This document shows positions 58,306 through 64,000 of a DNA stretch of 64,000 nucleotides, piece by piece. Under the pieces are notes generated by a model, which worked only from the letters and a program-made list of their open reading frames with translations, ran no database searches and had not been told where the DNA came from. Source of the stretch: Croceibacterium segetis (GTDB taxonomy: Bacteria > Pseudomonadota > Alphaproteobacteria > Sphingomonadales > Sphingomonadaceae); assembly GCF_011320115.1 (NCBI RefSeq), contig NZ_JAANOZ010000010.1, positions 39,562-103,561 on the forward strand, read 5' to 3'. Each line of letters starts with the position of its first letter. Position 1 is the first letter of the stretch. The translations under genes and the position numbers were made by a program.

Positions 58306-60807
58306 TTAGAATTTCCGTCTGACCGACACCGCCCAGGTTCGCGGTTCCCCGGGTGAACCCTGGATCGAGTTGGTCGAGCCGCGGTTGTCGAAAACGTCGG
58401 TGTAGTAGAGCTTGTCGGTCAGGTTGCGGACCTCGAGCGCCACCTCCCAGTCGTCGTCGGCGGTCTGGTAGCTGAGCCTGGCGTTGACCAGCGTCCGTCC
58501 GGCTACCAGGCCGAAGAGGTCCTTGTTGCCCGTCGCTGCATCGACGTTGTCGGGGTTACGCTCGAAAGAATCCTCATGACTGACGTCGATCCGCGGCGTC
58601 AACGATCCCACTCCGCCCAAGTCGATACGGTACTGGGCACCCACACTCCATTGCCAGGGCGAGATGTAGATGCCCCTGTCCTCGAGCCCGATCCCCGAGT
58701 TCGCAGCGGCGGCACTGATAGAGGTGTACTTGAAGTTGAGATACGCGAGCGAGGCATCGATGCTGAAGCCTTCGACCGGGTAGAGGTTGAGTTCGGCTTC
58801 GAACCCCTTGACGCGAGCATTGCCGGCATTGAGCGGAAGCGCGCACGGCGCGGCCGGGGCACCGCTGAGCGGGCAATTCGCAACGGTGATCAGCATATCC
58901 TTGTAATTGTTGATGAAACCGGAAAGGTTCAGGCGAGCCTTGTTATCGAAGAACTGGCTCTTGAGGCCGCCCTCCCAGGCCGCGAGCGTTTCCGGACCGA
59001 ACGGAAGCTCCTGCTGGACGAAGAACGGCCGCGGGTTGATGCCGCCGGCCTTGAAGCCGGTCGAATACTCACCGTAGACCATCAGGTGGTCGGTGAAGCG
59101 ATACTGGATCACCCCGCGGTAGTCCCAGCGCTTACCGGCATACGTGCCGACGGTCCCGTCGATACCGGCGAGCGAGGGTGGCACCTTGCCGCCGCTCGCC
59201 GAGCCCGGGATCCCGCCGCGGCCGAAGGTGTAGCTCTTCTTGATGTCGGTGTATCGAACCCCGCCGATCAGCGTGAGGTTATCGAACGGGGTGAGTTCGA
59301 CATTCAGGAACGCCGCCTTCGTCTTCGATGGCGCCGAGTTGTTGCCCGTGAAGTTCAGTGTGGTCAGGACGATGCGCGTCGGATTGAAGCTGTCTTTGTC
59401 GAGGTAATAACCGCCCAGCGTGGCGTTCAGGAGGTCGCCGAGCTTGGCGTTCAGCCGCAGCTCCTCGCTGAACTGGTGGTGCGAGACCCAGTTGGTCTGC
59501 AGCGTGTTCGAGAACGGCGAACCCTCGCCCGACGAATAGATCCCGTCGAAATGGCGATAGGCGGTGATCGACGTCAGATTCAGGTTGTCGCTGAGCCTGG
59601 CCGCGATCGTACCGCCGACGCCCCACGAATTGATCGCCGCCTTGAGCGGAGCCATGTAGACCGGCGAACCATCGCGCGGAGCGTGGTCGGTGTAGTCCTC
59701 GTAGCTGGTGTAAGGACTGTGACTGAATGTGTCCTGGGCGTAATCGCCGTAGGGCGAGTAGCTGATGAAGGGCGAGCCGGTCGCGTTGCCGTAGCTGTTG
59801 CCATTGAGCTTGTACGCAGCGGCCGAGGGGCCCGTGGTAGTCGGTCCGGTCAACACCGTGCCGGGCGCGGCGGGGCGCCCGACGTAAAGCAGCGTCGTGG
59901 GCCCGGGCTCGCTGTCGTCGCGAGTGACGTCGCCGGCGACGTCTACCGTAATGTCGGGCGTCGGCTCCCAGCGGACGGCGAGCCGGCCGGCGACGTATTT
60001 CTTGCCGCCTTCCGTGCCGAGCTTGCATCCGTTGCCGGTGGCAGCGGTTGGGATGGTCGTGCCGGGGTGGGTGCAAGCGTAATCGTAACGGGTGATGTAT
60101 CCATCCTTGCTTAGAGCCGCCGCGCTGATGCGCGCGTAAAGGTGGCCCGGCACCAGCGAGAAGTTGGCGGCCGCCTTGGCCTGTATCTCGTTATAGCTGC
60201 CATATGTCACATCGACAAAGCCGCTGTTGGAATCGTCCGGCTTCTTCGAATAGAGCTTGATCGCGCCGCCGATGGAATTCTGGCCGGCCAGGGTACCCTG
60301 CGGTCCGCGAAGGATTTCGACCCGGTCGAGGTCGATCAGGTTGAGCATCGAGCCGTGCAGCGTCGGCAGATAGACGTCGTCTATGTACAGGCCAACGCCG
60401 GGCTCTAGCGCGAAGTTGGTGTCGCGTTGGCCGACGCCGCGAATGTAGGCGACGACCGCGGGGCCGTATGTAGCCGGGGCCTGACGCAGCACCACGTTCG
60501 GGGCGCTGCCTCCGAGATCTGCCAGCGTCGACGCGCCCTTCTGCTCCAGCTGCTCGCCGGTAACCGCCGTGATCGCGATCGGTACGTCCTGAAGGTTCTG
60601 GTTGCGGAACTGCGCCGTGACGACGATCTCGTTCGAGTCGGCCGAATTTGCGCGGGCGTCCTGGTCGGCTGCAACAGCGGCCGTCTGATCGGACGCATCT
60701 TGCGCCGCTGCCGGATAGGCCAGCATTGCGGACGCCATAATTGCTACCTCGACCGCCAGTCTGGATACCCACCGGCGTTCAATCTCTCGCTGCCTCTGCT
60801 TGCTCAT
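58306..60807 (-). CDS. TonB-dependent outer-membrane receptor 3
   Basis: An 833-residue receptor. ATG 60807 has GGGGGAG five bases upstream; the frame to 60885 would add 26 residues. A signal peptide ends near residue 36 (YPAAAQ). The TonB box EIVVTAQ is at 60-66, the plug has VEILRGPQGTLAGQNSIGGAI and the barrel ends in RTWAVSVRRKF. It is a close paralogue of receptor 1: NPRPFFVQQ, PFGPETL, the PCALPLNAG/PCAMPVNAG loop and the last strands match. It is first gene of the leftward TauD-MFS-DoxX-CocE run. Confidence 0.95.
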   Translation of the reverse strand: MSKQRQREIERRWVSRLAVEVAIMASAMLAYPAAAQDASDQTAAVAADQDARANSADSNEIVVTAQFRNQNLQDVPIAITAVTGEQLEQKGASTLADLGGSAPNVVLRQAPATYGPAVVAYIRGVGQRDTNFALEPGVGLYIDDVYLPTLHGSMLNLIDLDRVEILRGPQGTLAGQNSIGGAIKLYSKKPDDSNSGFVDVTYGSYNEIQAKAAANFSLVPGHLYARISAAALSKDGYITRYDYACTHPGTTIPTAATGNGCKLGTEGGKKYVAGRLAVRWEPTPDITVDVAGDVTRDDSEPGPTTLLYVGRPAAPGTVLTGPTTTGPSAAAYKLNGNSYGNATGSPFISYSPYGDYAQDTFSHSPYTSYEDYTDHAPRDGSPVYMAPLKAAINSWGVGGTIAARLSDNLNLTSITAYRHFDGIYSSGEGSPFSNTLQTNWVSHHQFSEELRLNAKLGDLLNATLGGYYLDKDSFNPTRIVLTTLNFTGNNSAPSKTKAAFLNVELTPFDNLTLIGGVRYTDIKKSYTFGRGGIPGSASGGKVPPSLAGIDGTVGTYAGKRWDYRGVIQYRFTDHLMVYGEYSTGFKAGGINPRPFFVQQELPFGPETLAAWEGGLKSQFFDNKARLNLSGFINNYKDMLITVANCPLSGAPAAPCALPLNAGNARVKGFEAELNLYPVEGFSIDASLAYLNFKYTSISAAAANSGIGLEDRGIYISPWQWSVGAQYRIDLGGVGSLTPRIDVSHEDSFERNPDNVDAATGNKDLFGLVAGRTLVNARLSYQTADDDWEVALEVRNLTDKLYYTDVFDNRGSTNSIQGSPGEPRTWAVSVRRKF

Positions 60808-60889
60808 TTCACTCCCCCACCACGCAACTTCGTTGGTCCGAAGTTTGCGGTGGGGGAACGCTATCCGAAGAATGGTCGCTGTCAATTCA

Positions 60890-60917
60890 AATTCCGGAAT
60901 TCGGTTTTAGAATTCCG
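60890..60917. promoter_or_regulatory. AATTCCG palindrome cluster upstream of TonB receptor 3
   Basis: AATTCCGGAATT (60890-60901) is a perfect 12-base palindrome. CGGAATTC at 60895-60902 also pairs with GAATTCCG at 60910-60917 across a seven-base spacer. The site is 83 bp before the receptor 3 start, in the 293 bp divergent region. Confidence 0.6.
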
Positions 60918-60934
60918 CTAATTGGAAATATTGT

Positions 60935-60950
60935 CTGGCGGAATTGCCAG
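60935..60950. promoter_or_regulatory. CTGGC-GGAATT-GCCAG dyad
   Basis: A perfect five-base inverted repeat around GGAATT. Its inner CGGAATT (60939-60945) also pairs with AATTCCG at 60911-60917. It lies in the middle of the divergent gap between receptors 3 and 4. Confidence 0.5.
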
Positions 60951-60993
60951 CCTGCCATCCCGTCGGCTCCGCGGCGTTGCGGCCGCCTCTCGT

Positions 60994-61036
60994 TATAATT
61001 CCATTATACAGAATAGTAATTTGTTATGATGGAATT
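60994..61036. promoter_or_regulatory. AT-rich dyads upstream of TonB receptor 4
   Basis: TATAAT-TCC-ATTATA (60994-61008) is a perfect dyad. AATTCCAT (60997-61004) also pairs with ATGGAATT (61029-61036) over 24 bases. The stretch is much more AT-rich than its surroundings and lies 65-105 bp before the receptor 4 start, fitting a promoter/operator zone. No confident -35/-10 pair can be named. Confidence 0.5.
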
Positions 61037-61100
61037 TCGTTGACATCGCTGCGGCCGCGTTCATCGTGCTGCGCAAAGAAAAGAGAGAGGGAGGGATGCT

Positions 61101-63704
61101 ATGAGCTTTCGTTCAGGAGGGTTCGCCGTCGCGCGGGTTGAAGCGCTGCCGGCTCGGTCAAGGAATCGAGGTGGTCTGGCAGCGGCCCGCCGCCTGCTGA
61201 TGCTCGCGGGCGCGGCGGCTGTCTGTGCTTCGGCCAGCGCCTATGCCGAAGACGGCGCGGCGGACGAACAAGAGCAGACGGCGGAACAGGCCAATGCCGC
61301 TCGGGCGGATGCCGGCAATCGCGCGGCGGTGCCTGAAATCGTCGTCACCGCCGAACGCCGGGCGACGAACCTGCAGGACACGCCATTGTCCATCGTCGCG
61401 GTGACCGGCGACATCGCCGAGGCGAAGGGAATCAAGGACCTTCAGGACCTCTCTCATTACACGCCGAACCTCAGTATCTCGCCCACCCGCGGCAGCGGCA
61501 GCAGCTCGGCCAACTTCGTGATCCGCGGAATTTCGGGCGGCGGCGGCGCCTCCGGAGAGCGCGGCGTCGGGCTTTACGTGGACGGCGTCTATATGCCGCG
61601 AACCAGCGGCGCGGTGCTGCGGGTGCTCGACATCGACCGGATCGAAGTCCTGCGCGGTCCGCAGGGCACGCTGTTCGGCCGCAACTCGACCGGCGGCGCG
61701 ATCCGCATTTTCAGCAAGCAGCCGACCGATCAGTTCGAAGGCTATGTCGAAGGCACGCTCGGCAACTTCGATCACCGGGACCTCACCGGCCTGATCAACA
61801 TTCCGCTGGGCGAGGGTATCGCGCTGCGGGCGCAAGGCGCATACCTGCACAAGGACGGATTCGTCAGCCGCGGGACACAGGAACTCGGCGCGCAGACGGA
61901 CTATGTCGGACGAGCGCAGCTGCGGGTCGACGTGACCCCCGATTTCACGGCGACGTTCGGCGTCCTATACAACCGCTCGAAATCGAACGCGACGCCGTGG
62001 GTGGTCCAGGAATTCGATCTGCGCCCCGGCATCGACGGGGTGATCCAGGGGAACTACGGCGACTTGCTGAACGATGCGTTCAAAGCCGACGGACAGGCGC
62101 CGGTTGCGCCCTATAACGACCCGCGGATCGTCAAAGGGCCCTACACGGCTCCCGACGTTTGCCTGATCGACGACTTCAATCCGGACTACGATTCCGCCTG
62201 CGATCAGTACAGCAACGACAAGTACTGGCAGGGGGACATGAATCTCCACTGGCAGCTGGGGCCGAACTTCAGCGTCCAGTCGATAACCGGCCTCTCGCAG
62301 CTCAAGCATCGCTCGGTGACGGATTGGGAGCTGATCGGTGCCGAGATGCGCTACGACAACATCGATTCCAAGGTGTTCTACCAGGAGCTTCAGCTCAACG
62401 CTTCGCTGTTCGATTCCAAAATCGACGTTGTTGTCGGCGGCAGCTATTTCCATGAAGACAGCGACACGCCCGGCGACGATGTCTGGCCCGGCAGCTATGT
62501 CCTCAACCGCAGGACGACGAGCGCGTATCCTGCCACCGCGGGTAACCCGCCGAATTCGGATGGGGGCCTCTATTACCGCTCGATCAGCTACACCAAATAC
62601 AAGGCGGACAGCTGGGGCCTGTTCGGCAGCGCAACCTGGCATATCACCGACGGGCTCAACCTGACCGGCGGGTTGCGCCAGGCATGGGATCACAAGGACT
62701 ACCTGCAGTCGCGATTCCCGCCCCCGGCGACACCCTATCAGACGCCGGACTTCCGCGTCGCGCCGGGCACCACCGATACCACGGTCACCGCCAGCAAGCC
62801 TTTCAGGGCGCTCGATTACCGGGCGACGCTGGACTATCACTTCACGCCCGATATCATGGCCTACGCCACGATCTCGAAAGCCTACAAGGCGGGCTCGTTC
62901 AGCTACAGCATCCTGAGCTGGACTCCGGCCAACAACGCCACAGGAGCGAACCAGAGCCCGCTGGTTACTGCGATTCCGAACGAGAAGCTGGTCAATTACG
63001 AAGCGGGCCTGCGCATGGAGCTGTTCGACCGGCACCTGCGGCTGAATCCGACCGGCTTCATCATGCACTACACCGATCGCCAGGCGGCGATCCGCGTCAA
63101 TTGCGGCACAGGTGCGCTCGCCAACATTCCTGCCGGCAGTGCGCAGTGCCCGATCGGCTTCATCCCGTTGCTCCAGGACCAGGGCGATGCCTGGATCCGC
63201 GGCATCGAGGTCGATGGGCAGGTGGTGATCACGCCGGACTTTACCCTCGACGGCAGCCTCGGCCTGACCGACTACACGCTCAAGAACGTCCCCGTCGGGA
63301 CGACCCACCTGTTCCCCGACGCGCCGACGCCGACTTACAACATCGGCGCCAATTACACGCTGCGGGCCGGCGGAGGCTCCGCCACGCTCAACCTCAGCTA
63401 TGCCTACGTCGGCAAGCAGTCGGTCTACCCGGATGACTCGGAAGATTCGGGCTACATCCTGCCGTCGTACGGGCTCGTGAACGCGCGGCTGCTGGTGGCC
63501 TCGGAGTCGCTACCGATGACGGTGACCTTCTACGCCAACAACCTGCTCGACGAGGTCTACGCGACCTATGCGCAGCGTTTCGGACGGGGTTTCTGGGCAA
63601 CGGGCGGCCCAGCGGTCGGGGTGAACGCTCCGCCGCGCAGCATGCTCAGCGTGGTGCGAGGCCGGCCGCGCGAGTTCGGCGCCACCGTCAAGTACAGTTT
63701 CTAA
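61101..63704 (+). CDS. TonB-dependent outer-membrane receptor 4
   Basis: An 867-residue receptor with GGGAGGGA before ATG 61101. The signal peptide is unusually long (about 49 residues, with an Arg-rich start before LLMLAGAAAVCASASAYA). The TonB box EIVVTAE is at 79-85, the plug has IEVLRGPQGTLFGRNSTGGAIRI and the barrel ends in REFGATVKYSF. It differs from receptors 1-3 and is divergent from receptor 3, sharing its control region. A secreted protein gene follows 16 bp on. Confidence 0.95.
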   Translation: MSFRSGGFAVARVEALPARSRNRGGLAAARRLLMLAGAAAVCASASAYAEDGAADEQEQTAEQANAARADAGNRAAVPEIVVTAERRATNLQDTPLSIVAVTGDIAEAKGIKDLQDLSHYTPNLSISPTRGSGSSSANFVIRGISGGGGASGERGVGLYVDGVYMPRTSGAVLRVLDIDRIEVLRGPQGTLFGRNSTGGAIRIFSKQPTDQFEGYVEGTLGNFDHRDLTGLINIPLGEGIALRAQGAYLHKDGFVSRGTQELGAQTDYVGRAQLRVDVTPDFTATFGVLYNRSKSNATPWVVQEFDLRPGIDGVIQGNYGDLLNDAFKADGQAPVAPYNDPRIVKGPYTAPDVCLIDDFNPDYDSACDQYSNDKYWQGDMNLHWQLGPNFSVQSITGLSQLKHRSVTDWELIGAEMRYDNIDSKVFYQELQLNASLFDSKIDVVVGGSYFHEDSDTPGDDVWPGSYVLNRRTTSAYPATAGNPPNSDGGLYYRSISYTKYKADSWGLFGSATWHITDGLNLTGGLRQAWDHKDYLQSRFPPPATPYQTPDFRVAPGTTDTTVTASKPFRALDYRATLDYHFTPDIMAYATISKAYKAGSFSYSILSWTPANNATGANQSPLVTAIPNEKLVNYEAGLRMELFDRHLRLNPTGFIMHYTDRQAAIRVNCGTGALANIPAGSAQCPIGFIPLLQDQGDAWIRGIEVDGQVVITPDFTLDGSLGLTDYTLKNVPVGTTHLFPDAPTPTYNIGANYTLRAGGGSATLNLSYAYVGKQSVYPDDSEDSGYILPSYGLVNARLLVASESLPMTVTFYANNLLDEVYATYAQRFGRGFWATGGPAVGVNAPPRSMLSVVRGRPREFGATVKYSF

Positions 63705-63720
63705 GCGGCGGAGGCACTCC

Positions 63721-64000
63721 TTGGCACCTTCACGCTTGCTCTCGCTGCTTGTCCTGTTGTCGCCGGCGCTGCTCCCTGCGCCGGCGGCAGCTCAGTCGGG
63801 CGGTCGTGCGCGTTCGCCCGCGCAATTTGACAAGATGATCCCGAAGCACCCTGGTCAGTTGGGAGTGTTGGCGCCGGCGAACATTGCCAAGCCGCGGCCC
63901 AAGGCGCCGTTCGATGTGACGGGGACGTGGTTCATCGATCTGCGCGAGGGGTTTGCCAAGTTCATGTTCGGGCCGCCGTACCCGAAGTTCTACAAGGAAG
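63721..64000 (+). CDS. Secreted protein, N-terminus (partial)
   Basis: The frame is open to the right edge. TTG 63721 has GGAGG (63710-63714) six bases upstream and yields a signal peptide (LLSLLVLLSPALLPAPAAAQ). The mature part reads KHPGQLGVLAPANIAKPRPKAPFDVTGTWFIDL, then FMFGPPYPKFYKE. The family is not recognised. The short gap to receptor 4 suggests co-transcription, so it is probably a periplasmic or surface partner in uptake or processing of that receptor's solute. Confidence 0.75.
   Translation, partial: MAPSRLLSLLVLLSPALLPAPAAAQSGGRARSPAQFDKMIPKHPGQLGVLAPANIAKPRPKAPFDVTGTWFIDLREGFAKFMFGPPYPKFYKE

Noticed and set aside
61965..63308. A 447-codon open frame antisense to TonB receptor 4
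   Set aside because: Shadow frame without ribosome binding site or motifs.
1..64000. CRISPR array, transposase, phage genes, rRNA or biosynthetic PKS/NRPS genes
   Set aside because: No spaced direct repeats and no such protein signatures were seen on either strand.

Overview
The window looks like a chromosomal segment of a GC-rich alphaproteobacterium of the order Sphingomonadales (Novosphingobium, Sphingobium or Erythrobacteraceae type). The evidence is four long TonB-dependent receptors with EIIVTAQ-type TonB boxes, an Atm1-type exporter, a COQ9-family protein, a DUF1134/EipA-like envelope protein, HslV with an alphaproteobacterial-style propeptide, and many aromatic-catabolism families. 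No plasmid, phage, transposase, CRISPR or rRNA signal was seen. No gene-free stretch exceeds 300 bases; the longest is the divergent control region 60808-61100 (293 bases).

Region 1 (1-32.4 kb) is a dense catabolic region. Bases 1-9.7 kb hold the start of a Rieske oxygenase, a NUDIX hydrolase, a divergent SDR, an NTF2-like protein, a GMC oxidoreductase, an MFS transporter, a lignostilbene-dioxygenase-type carotenoid oxygenase, a secreted unknown and four separate DUF3237 proteins. Bases 9.8-15.9 kb hold a LysR regulator with a T-N11-A operator facing TonB receptor 1, an exported amidohydrolase and an MFS permease. Bases 16-21.5 kb form a co-directional run: TonB receptor 2, a two-domain extradiol (VOC) dioxygenase, an FAD monooxygenase and an FAH-family hydrolase. 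A TetR gene then faces a seven-gene run (22.3-29.3 kb): MBL hydrolase, fumarylacetoacetase-like hydrolase, ACMSD-type amidohydrolase, acetoacetate-decarboxylase-like protein, cupin, MFS and FAD monooxygenase. The second gene overlaps the first by 32 bp and the later junctions share ATGA or GTGA. A GST, a full Rieske oxygenase, a periplasmic MBL protein and a small exported protein follow. The enzyme set fits import, hydroxylation or demethylation, ring or side-chain cleavage, decarboxylation and hydrolysis of a plant-derived aromatic such as a stilbenoid, phenylcoumaran or flavonoid; the substrate is inference.

Region 2 (32.5-53.7 kb) begins at tRNA-Ser(GCU) and is mostly core: DUF1134, SGNH hydrolase, aromatic aminotransferase, GNAT, ribE-ribD, envelope proteins, SCO1, ankyrin protein, COQ9, feoAB with a possible Fur box, ssb, yceD, a bc1-assembly chaperone, bamE, hslVU, DUF1737, GFA, cytochrome c', Atm1-like ABC exporter, retropepsin-like protein and a Wzx-type flippase.

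Region 3 (53.8-64 kb) is catabolic again. A leftward run reads TonB receptor 3, TauD-type dioxygenase, MFS, DoxX and CocE/NonD hydrolase. Divergent from it are TonB receptor 4 and the start of a secreted protein. Receptors 1 and 3 are close paralogues. Palindromes built from AATTCCG or GGAAT half-sites lie at 14.6, 15.9 and 30.0 kb in region 1 and at 60.9-61.0 kb in region 3, suggesting one regulon spanning both catabolic flanks. This candidate control system and the DUF3237 quartet are the least explained parts of the window.
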